From: Bradyrhizobium sp. SZCCT0231
Lineage (GTDB): Bacteria; Pseudomonadota; Alphaproteobacteria; Rhizobiales; Xanthobacteraceae
Length of the DNA: 64,000 bases
Reading direction: 5' to 3'
Assembly: GCF_018130245.1 (NCBI RefSeq)
Contig: NZ_JAFCKP010000019.1
Span: forward strand, 1-64,000
Both the position numbers and the translations under genes were made by a program. This document shows positions 6,790 to 16,267 of this stretch, piece after piece. The notes below the pieces were generated by a model that was not told the origin of the DNA, made no database searches, and saw only the letters and a list, made by a program, of their open reading frames with translations. The number at the start of each line of letters is the position of its first letter. Position 1 is the first letter of the stretch.

Positions 6790-8481
6790 ATGTCCTCCCT
6801 TTCCCGTCCGAGCTTGCCCCCGTTGCTGCGCGCGATAGCCATTCTGATCGTCGTGTTGCTGGTGGCACATGCGCCGATGCTCCTGAATGACGGCCTCTTC
6901 ATGGACGACTGGCTGGTGCTCAAGCCGCGTCCGGACTATTTCGTCGACATTGATTTCCTGCTGAACGGCGCCGGTCATCCGATCTTCTTCAGCTACGACA
7001 CGTTCGCGAACTGGACGGGCGCCCCGGTCGTCGTGATGGTATCGCTGGCGCTCGCCGGAATTGTCTTCGGCGCGGTATGTCTGATGCTGACGGCGACACG
7101 GCTCGATCTGCTCGACCGTTCCGAAGCGGTCGTCTTCGCCCTGTTCGTCTGGACCTATCCCGGCTATCAGCTTTGGGCCGGCAAGGCGAACGCGGTCTAT
7201 GTCTTCAGCTTCGGACTCCTGTTCGTCGGCGCATGGCTGCTGACGCTTGCCTTCAGCGCGCAGGGCTGGCGGCGTGTGTTGCTTCGCGTGGCCTGTGCAT
7301 GCCTATTCGTGCTCAGCTTCGCGCTCAACTCGACGGTCGTGCTCTATGCCTGTGTCATGCTTGGACTGTTCGTTGCAACATGGCGGAGCGGAGCCGTTGC
7401 GCATGGCTTCATTCGTCGTGCATGGCTCGCAGCCTGGCGCTGCGCTTTGGGCTATCCGGAATTGATCGCGCTTCCTCTTGTCTATGCGGGCACGCTCGGT
7501 ATCTGGTTCAAGCGCATCGGTTTGTACGCGCAGCATTATGGCGCCCATTTGCCGACGCTCGGGGAGCTGGCGAACGGATGGAAGGCGTTCTTCGACGCCG
7601 GCTACAGGGACGTCGTGGCCCACGCGATCGGGGCGGCGATCCAGGTCCCGGCGTCCTTCATCCTGGCTGCGGTGCTCGTCGGCGTCGCATTGCTGCTACT
7701 TCGTCCCGGCACGGAAGCAACTGCAAGACGGGCGACCGCCTTGCCGCTCATCCTCGCCGTTGTTTTGTTCCTCGGGTTGTCCTCGCCCTATCTGATTGCC
7801 GGCCTGCGACCCTCGTCCCAGCATTTTTACGAAAGCCGTCACCTGCTGCTGTTTGGCGTGCCGGCGGGGCTGGCGCTTCTCGCGTTCAAGCGTCAGGCCG
7901 AACGTTGGATCGGCCCCACCGCCGCCGTTGCGATGTTGTTCGGATTGGGCTCGATCCTGTGGATCGGAATGCTGTGGAATGACTACGTCTTCATGCAGGC
8001 GAGAACGCTGAAGCAGGAGGCTCTGACGCGCAGCCTCGCCGACCGGATCCAGCCCGCGGCGACGGTCTACGCGCTCGACGACCGATTCTTCGACTATCGG
8101 TCACGGGACGTGCCGTTCGGCCTGGCCGAAGTCACCGGTATGCTCCGGCTCGCCTGGGGCAATCAGCCCTTCTTCGGGTTTGCCTTGCGTGCCGAGCGGC
8201 CCGACATCCTCCAGGAAATGGAGTGGAAGCGGGCTGCTCCGGGAACTGCATTCCGTCATTTCGATCCGTCGGGACCGCAGGCGACGATCTCGTTGACGGC
8301 GGGCTCTGGAGCTGCGTCGGACCGGGCATTGGTGCGAAGGTACTACGCGTGTCGGTTGCTGGCGCGCTGTGACGTTGCAGAGTTTCTGGCTCAACTCGCG
8401 CAGGTCAAGATCACGGTCGGCCCGATCGCTGGAATCTTGCCGCTCAACGGCGCCAGCGAGGATGTCTCGCCTAGCCGCTAG
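6790..8481 (+). CDS. polytopic membrane protein, GT-C glycosyltransferase-like
   Basis: A 563-residue integral membrane protein with about ten hydrophobic helices in its first ~410 residues and a soluble C-terminal part of ~140 residues. The first predicted external loop holds Asp39-Asp40-Trp41 just after TM1. An acidic pair at this place is characteristic of GT-C transferases, which use polyprenyl-phosphate sugars. The protein at 13247-15007 has the same layout. The start at 6790 is chosen because upstream codons overlap the promoter region and are not hydrophobic or conserved-looking. The 3' end overlaps the convergent oxidoreductase gene by 11 bp. Activity as a transferase is inference. 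Confidence 0.7.
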   Translation: MSSLSRPSLPPLLRAIAILIVVLLVAHAPMLLNDGLFMDDWLVLKPRPDYFVDIDFLLNGAGHPIFFSYDTFANWTGAPVVVMVSLALAGIVFGAVCLMLTATRLDLLDRSEAVVFALFVWTYPGYQLWAGKANAVYVFSFGLLFVGAWLLTLAFSAQGWRRVLLRVACACLFVLSFALNSTVVLYACVMLGLFVATWRSGAVAHGFIRRAWLAAWRCALGYPELIALPLVYAGTLGIWFKRIGLYAQHYGAHLPTLGELANGWKAFFDAGYRDVVAHAIGAAIQVPASFILAAVLVGVALLLLRPGTEATARRATALPLILAVVLFLGLSSPYLIAGLRPSSQHFYESRHLLLFGVPAGLALLAFKRQAERWIGPTAAVAMLFGLGSILWIGMLWNDYVFMQARTLKQEALTRSLADRIQPAATVYALDDRFFDYRSRDVPFGLAEVTGMLRLAWGNQPFFGFALRAERPDILQEMEWKRAAPGTAFRHFDPSGPQATISLTAGSGAASDRALVRRYYACRLLARCDVAEFLAQLAQVKITVGPIAGILPLNGASEDVSPSR

Positions 8482-9505
8482 CTCGCCGCTTCCAGATCGC
8501 TTCTGCAAGCGCGATGTCGGTCACCGAGTCTTGGCCGGACGCGAGGGGCATCCGTCGTTCGATAATATCGGAGACAAAGGCAACGGCCTGTCGCCGAAAT
8601 GCCCAGCTGGTTGCATGCACGAGCTGCGTGGACTCGTCTTGATGATCGAGGATGACCCGTGCCTCCTCTTCGGCGAAGGGCGCGGGCAATTCGATGGTCA
8701 GGGCGCCGCGCTCGAAATCGATCGTCAGTCCCTCGCGCCAGGCACCCTCGGACCCGTTCACGAGATCCAGCGTGCAAGCGATGCCGTCGAAGTCGAGGGT
8801 GACGCGCGCGGCTCCCGAGGTCTCGACGGAGCTGTCGGCGACCGTTGGCGAGGATCCGAGCAGGTAGCGCGCCAGATTGATGATATGGCTGAAGACGTTC
8901 AGAAAATTGTCATAGCCGGCACGCATCGCGCTCGGCATCCAGTCGGGACCATCCTGCCAGAGCTCGATCCCGTCCGGCCGTGCTTCGCCGGTCATCACGA
9001 AATTATCGCGCGATCGACCGGTGTCGCCGCCGAAGCACCAGCCCTTGGCGCGGACAACGCGTCCGAGCGACTGGTCGTTGCGCAGCCGCGTCAGCACCTC
9101 GAGCGCCCGTGCCACACCGGCATCGTGACGCTTCATGTAGCCGATGCTGTAGACGAGGTTTTGCCGCCGCGCCGCTTCGACCAGCAACGTAGCCTGAGCC
9201 GTCGTGTAGGCCATCGGTTTTTCCGACAGCACGTGGCGGCCGCTGTTCAGCGCGTCCAGCACGATAGGGCCGGTGGCGCGACGCTTCGTCACGACGACGA
9301 CGGCGGACACGGCGCCGTCCGCGAGGAGCTCCCGATGCGTGCCGTAGACCCGCGAGATGCCGAACTTCTGCGCTGCGGCGGCAGCGAGATCCGGCCGGAG
9401 ATCGGCGATCGCGACGACGCGGCAGGCGGGATTGGCAGCGAAATTGGCGAGGTGGCACATCTGGCCGACCATGCCCGTTCCGATGATGCCAATGCCTGGC
9501 TTCAC
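8471..9505 (-). CDS. Gfo/Idh/MocA family oxidoreductase
   Basis: A 344-residue NAD(P)-dependent sugar oxidoreductase. The nucleotide-binding GTGMVG is at 9-14, with an acidic ADLRPD after the second strand. The family signature EKP at 95-97 supplies the lysine near the catalytic site. The C-terminal half carries the alpha/beta substrate domain with HIINLARYLLG. Enzymes of this kind oxidise or epimerise sugars or nucleotide sugars at a ring carbon. It is the last gene of the long minus-strand glycan cluster, three bases after the methyltransferase stop. The likely role is a redox step on the cluster's sugar; the substrate is unknown. Confidence 0.88.
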   Translation of the reverse strand: MKPGIGIIGTGMVGQMCHLANFAANPACRVVAIADLRPDLAAAAAQKFGISRVYGTHRELLADGAVSAVVVVTKRRATGPIVLDALNSGRHVLSEKPMAYTTAQATLLVEAARRQNLVYSIGYMKRHDAGVARALEVLTRLRNDQSLGRVVRAKGWCFGGDTGRSRDNFVMTGEARPDGIELWQDGPDWMPSAMRAGYDNFLNVFSHIINLARYLLGSSPTVADSSVETSGAARVTLDFDGIACTLDLVNGSEGAWREGLTIDFERGALTIELPAPFAEEEARVILDHQDESTQLVHATSWAFRRQAVAFVSDIIERRMPLASGQDSVTDIALAEAIWKRRASG

Positions 9506-9508
9506 TGG

Positions 9509-10714
9509 CTACGATCCTTCAAGGCGCTTCCGGACGACGAGGAAATGCGCCGGTTGACCCCAGGTGTTGATGAACGCCGGATCCGACTGGGTGAGGGCGG
9601 TGACCGCGGACACGTCCCGTCGCCCGATCGTGCCGAAGATGCGATGGAAGCTGTCGAGCGTCGCAATGATGGCTTCGATGTCGGCAGCATCGTCGGCGAG
9701 AATTTCTGCCGTGCGTATCGTCTCGCGCAGAGACGCGAGGCCCGCGACCACGCGCGGCAGGCTCTCGCCGAAGGGATCGTCGATCATCCCATCGACGTCG
9801 AGAACCAGAGCCTCGATCGATGCCGAGATCGCCTCCACGGCATCGGCCTTGCCGACCAGGTAGAGCTTTCGTCCGCCGAGGAAGCTCAGGCGGCTGCGGT
9901 CGAGATGGCGCGTCGCGCGCCGCAGCTTCTCGTCGTCGGACAGGATCTTCTTGTGCCAGTAGACGTCCAGGCTGTCGCGATAGGCTGGCCATGCCGAATG
10001 GATGTCGAATCCCTGTTCGTGCGCTGCCGTGCACAAGCCCGCCGCATCGAGGAAGTACCGATGCCGGACGAAGGGATTTTCGAGCACGTCCATCAGCCAG
10101 GATTCGAAGCTGCGGGTGTGCGGAATGCTGTTCCACTTCGCATCGAACAGCGTCTTCGCCGTTTCGAGCGCAGGGCGGCCTGACAATGCCTTGCCGGCCG
10201 CATGGATTGCCTTGAGCGCCAGCTCGAAGAAGCCGCCATAGCGCTCATAATAGGAGACGACGGCGTAACCATCCGGATTGAGCAGCCGGTGAAAAATGCC
10301 GAGCCATTTTTCGCTCGGCTGCACCGTGTAGATGAATCCCTCGGCATCGATGATGTCGAAACCGCGGTCGCTGCGGAATCCCTCGACATCGGCCAGTGCG
10401 AGCTCGCGGAGCCGCTCGGTCAAGCCGAAATGCGCGAAATAGGCCTTGATCTTCGGGTGTGCATGCCGGTTCGGCTCAGCGAGCGTCATATTCGCGCCCC
10501 AGCCAGCAAACACCAGAGCGTTCTCGCCGGAATCAGGACCGAATTCGAGCACCTCGGCATTGCGGAACAGCCGCGGCGGCAGCACCAGCTTGTCCGAGAA
10601 CAGCTCGCGCCGCTGACTGGCATAGGCTTCGAGCTCGGCCGACGACTTGAAATTTCCGAACGTCGGCAGGACGTCCTGACGTTCGTAATAGTTGAAGAGC
10701 TTGTCTTCAGCCAT
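9509..10714 (-). CDS. class I SAM-dependent methyltransferase with C-terminal extension
   Basis: A 401-residue protein whose first ~160 residues have a class I methyltransferase pattern: VLEFGPDSGENALVF (motif I, near residue 55), an acidic LAEPN after strand 2, then FDIIDAEGFIY and a post-motif GYAVVSYY strand. The remaining ~240 residues are mostly helical and match nothing I recognise. Its start overlaps the end of the preceding C-methyltransferase gene by 8 bp, which suggests coupled translation. Role inferred: methylation of a glycan or sugar intermediate. Methyltransfer is probable, the acceptor is not known. Confidence 0.72.
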   Translation of the reverse strand: MAEDKLFNYYERQDVLPTFGNFKSSAELEAYASQRRELFSDKLVLPPRLFRNAEVLEFGPDSGENALVFAGWGANMTLAEPNRHAHPKIKAYFAHFGLTERLRELALADVEGFRSDRGFDIIDAEGFIYTVQPSEKWLGIFHRLLNPDGYAVVSYYERYGGFFELALKAIHAAGKALSGRPALETAKTLFDAKWNSIPHTRSFESWLMDVLENPFVRHRYFLDAAGLCTAAHEQGFDIHSAWPAYRDSLDVYWHKKILSDDEKLRRATRHLDRSRLSFLGGRKLYLVGKADAVEAISASIEALVLDVDGMIDDPFGESLPRVVAGLASLRETIRTAEILADDAADIEAIIATLDSFHRIFGTIGRRDVSAVTALTQSDPAFINTWGQPAHFLVVRKRLEGS

Positions 10715-11924
10715 GCCGCGACCCTGCGGCCGCCTCGAGACGATCGAGCTCGCTCCAGATGTCGGAGGGCGCGAAGATCGAAGCGATGTGCAGCGGACGC
10801 TTCACATGTTCCCGCAGCCGGCTGCTGACCTTGGCTTCGTTCTCCTCGTTCACGGCGAGAAGACAGACGAGCGGCCCCGACTTGCCGGCGAGCTCCTCGG
10901 GCGAACGGATCGGGATGCCGGTGCCGGGCAGGAACAGCCCCTGACGCTCCTTCTGATCATCGACCGAGAGGTCGATGAGATCCGCCAGCTCGTGGGCATT
11001 GGTGAAGGTGCAGGCGCGGCAGCCGGCGCCGTAGATGGCGATCTCGGCACCATTGGCGCGGGCCTTGGCGAGGATCGGACGAAGGCGCGCGCCGTACTCC
11101 CGTGCGCGCTGACCGAATTTCTCGCCGACGCCGGATGGCGCAGGCGGCGGCGTCACGTCGCCCTTGGCAAGACGGGCTGCGATCGCGAGGCTGCCGCCGC
11201 TGAAATTGTATTTCTTCACGGACACCGCCTCGAAGCCATGGCGCGCCAGCAGGGCGAGCAGGGTCGGCTCGGTGAAATAGCTGACGTGCTCCTCCCAGAG
11301 GACGGAGAGGTCTCCCGCCGTCGACCCGGGCGCGAAATCAGGCACGTCGATGAACAGCAGCCCCTCGTCGCTGAGCGCGATCTTCACGCAGTCGAAGAAG
11401 TTCTCGAAATCGACGATGTGCTCCAGCACCTGACGCGAGACGACGAGGTCGAACTTGCTGGCCTGGGCGACCGCGTCGTGACACAGCGCCGGGCTGATCA
11501 TGTCGGAATAGACCTTGATGCCGCGCTCGCGGGCGATCTTGCCCGACACCGGGTTGGGCTCCACGCCCACCAATACCTTCGCGCCGCGTTCGCGCAGCCT
11601 GTCCATGAACAGGCCGTCGTTGCATCCGATCTCGAACACGGACTGATGCTTCGAGAATTTCGCGATGGTGTCGAGCTCGTCGACCTGGTGCGGCTCCGGC
11701 TTCCAGCTGCTGAAATTGTAGTTGAACTGGCGATACAGGATGTCGGGATCGATCGGCTTGACGATCTGCGGCAGACCGCAATCGCCGCAGGCCAGCACCT
11801 CGAACGGATACCGTTCCTCCTGCTCGTTTCGGCTGTGCCGAAGCCGATGCGCAATCGGCATCAGGCCGAGGTCGATGACCGGTCGCAGGTTGGTCGAATG
11901 GCAAAGGCGGCAATGGTCGGTCAC
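10707..11924 (-). CDS. sugar C-methyltransferase-like protein with zinc-binding N-terminus
   Basis: A 405-residue protein with the three-part layout of NDP-sugar C-methyltransferases such as TylC3/NovU. A zinc site is formed by Cys5, Cys8, Cys46 and Cys49. SAM motif I is FEIGCNDG near residues 97-104. A C-terminal Rossmann-like domain starts around AIYGAGCRAC. The middle has the WEEHVSYFTE segment that corresponds to the usual YHEHLSYF of this family. Such enzymes often methylate C-3 of 4-keto sugars. A 224-bp gap, AT-rich near 11997-12003, separates it from the upstream gene, so it may have its own promoter. A related protein is encoded at 28686-29954. Confidence 0.85.
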   Translation of the reverse strand: MTDHCRLCHSTNLRPVIDLGLMPIAHRLRHSRNEQEERYPFEVLACGDCGLPQIVKPIDPDILYRQFNYNFSSWKPEPHQVDELDTIAKFSKHQSVFEIGCNDGLFMDRLRERGAKVLVGVEPNPVSGKIARERGIKVYSDMISPALCHDAVAQASKFDLVVSRQVLEHIVDFENFFDCVKIALSDEGLLFIDVPDFAPGSTAGDLSVLWEEHVSYFTEPTLLALLARHGFEAVSVKKYNFSGGSLAIAARLAKGDVTPPPAPSGVGEKFGQRAREYGARLRPILAKARANGAEIAIYGAGCRACTFTNAHELADLIDLSVDDQKERQGLFLPGTGIPIRSPEELAGKSGPLVCLLAVNEENEAKVSSRLREHVKRPLHIASIFAPSDIWSELDRLEAAAGSRHG

Positions 11925-12148
11925 TGGTCTGAGCCTGTGCAGGAATGACAGGGGAACAACAGCCCCCGGGGTGAAAACTCAACGTAGCTGAAGCCTATAT
12001 AGTGGCCTAGCCTGCGCCACAATTCCTAAGTTGCCCTGTCCACCAGCGGCCGGACCAGCGTGGCGCCACACGGTGGTATTTGAGCAAGAGCATCCGGCTC
12101 GTCCGGTCACCGCTGCAGTTCCGTGCCGCCTCATTCAGGTTCGCGCAA

Positions 12149-13120
12149 TTACCGCTGATGGAGCGGCGCAGCAGCATCATCCTGTTCGGCGGTGTAAGTC
12201 GCACGCTCCGGTGCAAGCAGCCACACAGCACCCCCGATGACGCCGACCATGAGATTGCCGAGCCCAAACAAGATCGATATCGCGAGCGCCTTGTCGGGTG
12301 CGATGCCGACGAGACCGAGCGCACCGACCATCGCTCCCTCACGAATGCCCCATCCTCCGATGGAAAGCGGGACAGCGGCCGCCATAATCACCAGCGGAAC
12401 GAGGACGAATGCGTCAAGTACGGACAACCCGGCGTCCAGCCCAATCGCGAGGGCATAACAAGCTGTGACGGTCAGAAGATGAACAACAATAGCCGAACCA
12501 AACAGTGCCTTACGTCCTGCTCGCGCGAGCAGCGGAGCCTCGAGAAGCATCGCAAATTGCACGATCCTGACGGGAAGAACTGCAGTCACTCGGGCCGGCA
12601 ACCGATTCAACATGATTAGGACAATTGCGCCGAAGTACGCGGCAGCGACAATACCTACGACGGCGAACAGCAAGACATCGTCATGGATGCGCGAGATCAA
12701 AATCGGCATTCCCGCCAAGATGAGGAAGCCGAGGGCCAGAAGGCCGATGAACCGGTCTGCGATAATGCTGCTAAGGGTCAGCGACCACTGTATGCCGTGC
12801 CGCCGCAACATCCATATACGGACCGCTTCGCCGCCAGAGGGCAACACCTGATTGAACCAGGCGCTCGCAAGGAGAATGCGCCACCCGGCCAGCCAATCCA
12901 GAGAAACGCCCATCGTGCGCAGGATCAAGATCCAGCGGTTGCACAGGGCGAACGTCTGCGCGCACAACAGCAACATCGCCAGTGCGAGCATGTGTAATTT
13001 AACAGCGAGAAGGTCGGCCTTGAGTGAGGAAAGATCGAAGTCGCGTGCGATCAGAACGATGAGGCCGGCCGAGACCATGAGCTTGGTCAGGACAATGATT
13101 GTCTTCTTGCCAGGAAGCAT
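12149..13120 (-). CDS. lysylphosphatidylglycerol synthase TM-region family protein
   Basis: A 323-residue inner-membrane protein with eight or so hydrophobic helices, of the UPF0104 / LPG-synthase membrane-domain family. It has only the flippase-like part and no soluble aminoacyl-transferase domain. Conserved stretches include SLDWLAGWRILL, FNQVLPSGGEAVR (residues 89-101) and SIGGWGIREGA. The relative at 27587-28603 has LPSSVGGDAVR at the same place, so this protein lacks two residues in a conserved turn and has Glu for Asp. Base composition is less GC-rich than the flanks. Role inferred: moving a lipid or lipid-linked glycan across the membrane. Confidence 0.82.
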   Translation of the reverse strand: MLPGKKTIIVLTKLMVSAGLIVLIARDFDLSSLKADLLAVKLHMLALAMLLLCAQTFALCNRWILILRTMGVSLDWLAGWRILLASAWFNQVLPSGGEAVRIWMLRRHGIQWSLTLSSIIADRFIGLLALGFLILAGMPILISRIHDDVLLFAVVGIVAAAYFGAIVLIMLNRLPARVTAVLPVRIVQFAMLLEAPLLARAGRKALFGSAIVVHLLTVTACYALAIGLDAGLSVLDAFVLVPLVIMAAAVPLSIGGWGIREGAMVGALGLVGIAPDKALAISILFGLGNLMVGVIGGAVWLLAPERATYTAEQDDAAAPLHQR

Positions 13121-13246
13121 CGTCAGCCCGTTCCGCCCGTGATCAACCAGTTTCCTCCGGCACCGCGCATCGGCTGAACGGCACTAACTCTTGTCAGAAT
13201 GAGTAGGATGATCAAGGGATGCGATAGTATGAACATCGCGGTGCGC

Positions 13247-15007
13247 CTATCGAGTTCCTGAAGCGGAATCTTCGCAGGCGGGTGTGGGGAGAGCCAGCAG
13301 CCAGGCGGATCCGCGTACTCCAGGCCGGCCGCAAGGTGGCCGGTATTCTGCTCTTGCCAGGGGGATCGGCAGATCATCCTTCAATTGCACGAGCTCGCCG
13401 CGACCCTGCGTGGCCGAAGGCGCTTCCTTGAGGACGGCCTTCACTAGTTCGACCAATCCGATGTCGTCGGGCTGCGGAATTCCCGGCGCAGCGCGATAGC
13501 GCCAGGTCTCGCGGCGTGGCGGACAGGGAAAAAACTCGAGGTAGGAAACCGTGCAGTTGCCGCTCGGGACGGCGCCAGGGTTCTGAAAATCCCCGCAATA
13601 ATCAGTGTAGACAAACGATCGTTCGCGATTTTCATCGCGCAACATCATCTGCGCAACGTTCATGTCACTGGCGCCAAGACACCGGGACCGAAATGAGATG
13701 ATGTGGCTGTTCTCAACTTGGAGCTTCACGACCTTTGGCTCGGGATCCGCAAGCAAGGCTGCCCGAACTTGCCGCTGCAGGTCTGCGTTGATCAGACCGT
13801 CATACAGCAGCCATTTTGAATCCTGCGCCATGGCCAGCGCGAAGACTGCGATCAGGCCGCCCGCGACCGCTGCGCGCAGACGCGATGTCGGAATCATTTG
13901 TATGACGGTGGCCGCCAATATCAATATGCCGAGTTGCGAGGCGAAGAGCAGCCTCGATTCTCCCCTGGTCACGTCGCCATAGGTCCCGGTCAGGGCGAAG
14001 GGCATAGCGCCAAGGATGGCAATCGCGGCTCCCGACAAGAGCAGCGCCAGCACACGCCTGATCGAGCCGCGACCCTCGAATACCCAGGGCATCCACAAAG
14101 CTCTGGAAGAGAGGAGAGCGAAACCCGCCATCGCAACCAACGTCAGCACCGTCCAGGCAGAATGGCCCAGCAGCGCGGACCCATGGGAGTAGGCGTAGGA
14201 CAGGCCCTGCGGGAACGCCATGAGGTGCTCAGACAGCGAGTGGCCTATGACGGTGAGGTCGCGCGCAAAGCTATATTGTCCGGCGTAGTGACCGCTCTTT
14301 CCCAGGATGGTTAGCCGCAGCATGATCACAGCCGCGATCACCAGCCAGAACGGCGCAAGGCGCACGAGCCTACGCTTCCAGGTTTCGAGAGCGGACCAGG
14401 TCAGCACGATGCGGAGCGGTTCAAGCGCGATCAGCATTTCGAGCGACAACGAGAAAAAAAGAGCGATCGGCGCTGCCCATCGAAGTGCCCGCACCTTCGA
14501 ATATGTCAACGCGTAGGACAGCAAATAGAACAGCAGGAAGAAATCGTAGACCGCGTTGAGTGTCAGGCGAATTGCATAGAACGGGCTGAGTAGGAACAGA
14601 GCGGTGACAAGTGCGGCGATCTGCCTTGTATGCGATGATCGAGACAGGATGGAGTAGAGCAACAAGCCGTTGACTAGATGGCAGCCTAGTCCGGCGAGCC
14701 GTGCAGCGAGATCGGGAGTATCGTTCAAGAGCGCCACAAACAGCGTCATGGGAATTGCGAAGCCGGCGTGTGCCGACTCCCACAGCACGCGAGCGACGCC
14801 GGTCGGACCTTGAGTCCAGTAGATGTAGTACACGGTCCAGTCGTCGCCGAAGACCTCACGCGCGAACAGCGCGGGCACGCTCGTAACAAAGGCGAGAGCC
14901 AGAGCCACGTAGACATATCCAATGCCCGATCGCGCCCGTTCTGCGAGAGCTGCTGCTTTTAGACCCGCATTCATGCGACAATCATCGAACCCGGCGGAGC
15001 TGGCCAT
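13247..15007 (-). CDS. polytopic membrane protein, GT-C-like, with periplasmic Cys-rich tail
   Basis: A 586-residue protein with about ten hydrophobic segments between residues 30 and 400, then a soluble ~170-residue tail. Asp55-Asp56-Trp57 follows the first helix, as in the plus-strand membrane protein at 6790. The tail contains at least four cysteines (around RSRCLGA, TDYCGDF, SGNCTVS and FFPCPP), which suggests disulfides outside the cytoplasm. ATG at 15007 is 4 bp after the upstream stop; an internal ATG at 14974 is an alternative. The coding sequence is visibly poorer in GC than its neighbours. Likely a glycosyltransferase or polymer-handling protein; I cannot assign it further. Confidence 0.7.
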   Translation of the reverse strand: MASSAGFDDCRMNAGLKAAALAERARSGIGYVYVALALAFVTSVPALFAREVFGDDWTVYYIYWTQGPTGVARVLWESAHAGFAIPMTLFVALLNDTPDLAARLAGLGCHLVNGLLLYSILSRSSHTRQIAALVTALFLLSPFYAIRLTLNAVYDFFLLFYLLSYALTYSKVRALRWAAPIALFFSLSLEMLIALEPLRIVLTWSALETWKRRLVRLAPFWLVIAAVIMLRLTILGKSGHYAGQYSFARDLTVIGHSLSEHLMAFPQGLSYAYSHGSALLGHSAWTVLTLVAMAGFALLSSRALWMPWVFEGRGSIRRVLALLLSGAAIAILGAMPFALTGTYGDVTRGESRLLFASQLGILILAATVIQMIPTSRLRAAVAGGLIAVFALAMAQDSKWLLYDGLINADLQRQVRAALLADPEPKVVKLQVENSHIISFRSRCLGASDMNVAQMMLRDENRERSFVYTDYCGDFQNPGAVPSGNCTVSYLEFFPCPPRRETWRYRAAPGIPQPDDIGLVELVKAVLKEAPSATQGRGELVQLKDDLPIPLARAEYRPPCGRPGVRGSAWLLALPTPACEDSASGTR

Positions 15008-15011
15008 GGTT

Positions 15012-15599
15012 CTAAGCTTTGGCTCGCTTGTTCAGATATTCCGCGGCGAGCGTGCCTAGTGATTTGACATAGTCCTGGACCGCGACGGCGTCGCTGCCGT
15101 CGGGCGCCCAGTCGGGAAAGGCGGTGCGGGAGGGATCGAACGGGCCGGCGGTGGTTTCGTGAAACACCAGCCACTCCGAGGTGATCAGGATCGAGTGGAA
15201 GACCTTCTCGGGCATCCGGTAATAGCACAGGGCGCCACGGCCGTAGGGCGCCATCTCGAGCACGTCGCGAATACGGCCGTCGTCCTCGAAGATCACGACC
15301 TGCGCGGTGCCCTCGATCAAATGAAACGATTCAGGTTTGCCAAGGTGCTTGTGGGGCCGGACATAGGCTTCGCGATGATGCACGATGAGCATCTCGTGCA
15401 GGCCGGACGAGGGATCCGGATGCGTACACAGCCGGCTACGCAGGCGCGGGTTGTCGGCGGCGATGCGCTTCAGCTCCGCAATCGTGGCGTCGTCCGCCGT
15501 GACGATGGCGTCGTCCGAATAATACACTTCCGGGTTTTGCGCGCGCAGCGAGGTCGGCCGGCGCCGGCCAGCCGCCTCATTCGAAGAAGATGAAACCAT
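15012..15599 (-). CDS. WbuC-like cupin-fold protein
   Basis: A 195-residue protein with a cupin core like WbuC, a protein found in O-antigen clusters. The metal-site pattern is His83, His85, Glu90 and His93 in RPHKHLGKPESFH. The GLHEMLIVHHRE strand before it also fits WbuC. No enzymatic activity is firmly established for that group. The start overlaps the preceding methyltransferase gene by 23 bp, and the membrane-protein gene begins 4 bp after its stop, so it lies in a tight operon. Probably metal binding and acts on a sugar or nucleotide sugar. Confidence 0.8.
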   Translation of the reverse strand: MVSSSSNEAAGRRRPTSLRAQNPEVYYSDDAIVTADDATIAELKRIAADNPRLRSRLCTHPDPSSGLHEMLIVHHREAYVRPHKHLGKPESFHLIEGTAQVVIFEDDGRIRDVLEMAPYGRGALCYYRMPEKVFHSILITSEWLVFHETTAGPFDPSRTAFPDWAPDGSDAVAVQDYVKSLGTLAAEYLNKRAKA

Positions 15600-16242
15600 G
15601 GTCGCCCCGGTACCCGCATTTATCGTAGATCCACGCCCATGTTTCGGGACCGTGGAAGCTCAGGCAAGTGAGCTGCCAGTAGAGGAGGTTCGCCTTCTCG
15701 CGCTCATTGCGGAACGATTCCACCATCAGATATTTTGAGGCGCCGCGCCCGACGCGCTCGATTTCCGACACCGCGCGGAACACGTCCTCGAGCGGCAAGT
15801 TATGGAGCACACCGAGCGACACCACGAGATCGAAGCTGTGATCGGGGTAGGGCAGCTCGACGGCGCTACCCACCGTCAGCTGCGGCCGCACCTCCTCCTT
15901 GGCATTGGCGATGCCATAGTCGGAGATGTCGATGCCGGCGATCTTGAGGTCGGGCACGAGCTGGGTGAACTCGTAGAGAAGGTAGCCCTTGCCGCAGCCG
16001 ACATCGAGCACGCTCATGCCCGGCTTGATGCCGTAGCGATCGATCAGGGCCTGGGCCAGCGGGCGCCACCGTCCGTCATAGCGATAGCCGCCGTAGCCGT
16101 AGCGCCGGTCGCCGTCCCAGTAATCGTGCCCCCATTGCCGCGCGACGGTGGCGGATTCAGCCTTGTCGTGCTCGACCACGCGCTGGACGTAGTTCCGCCT
16201 GGTCGACGCATGCATCGACTGGAGCAGGTTGATCTCGGTCAT
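15577..16242 (-). CDS. class I SAM-dependent methyltransferase
   Basis: A 221-residue methyltransferase. Motif I LDVGCGKGY is at 79-87, followed by GIDIS at the end of strand 2, a typical SAVELPYPDHSFDLVVS segment and LGVLHNL. The C-terminus contains Trp- and Tyr-rich sequence but no added domain. The ATG at 16242 is chosen because it lies 26 bp after the upstream stop; the frame is open further up, but that part overlaps the LIC12192-family gene out of frame. Placement inside the sugar cluster suggests O-, N- or C-methylation of the sugar product. Confidence 0.85.
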   Translation of the reverse strand: MTEINLLQSMHASTRRNYVQRVVEHDKAESATVARQWGHDYWDGDRRYGYGGYRYDGRWRPLAQALIDRYGIKPGMSVLDVGCGKGYLLYEFTQLVPDLKIAGIDISDYGIANAKEEVRPQLTVGSAVELPYPDHSFDLVVSLGVLHNLPLEDVFRAVSEIERVGRGASKYLMVESFRNEREKANLLYWQLTCLSFHGPETWAWIYDKCGYRGDHGFIFFE

Positions 16243-16267
16243 GGGGCCCAACCGGTCCGCGGCATCA

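Noticed and set aside
8369-10183. Plus-strand open frame across the Gfo/Idh and methyltransferase genes
   Set aside because: It is antisense to two genes with readable nucleotide- and SAM-binding motifs.
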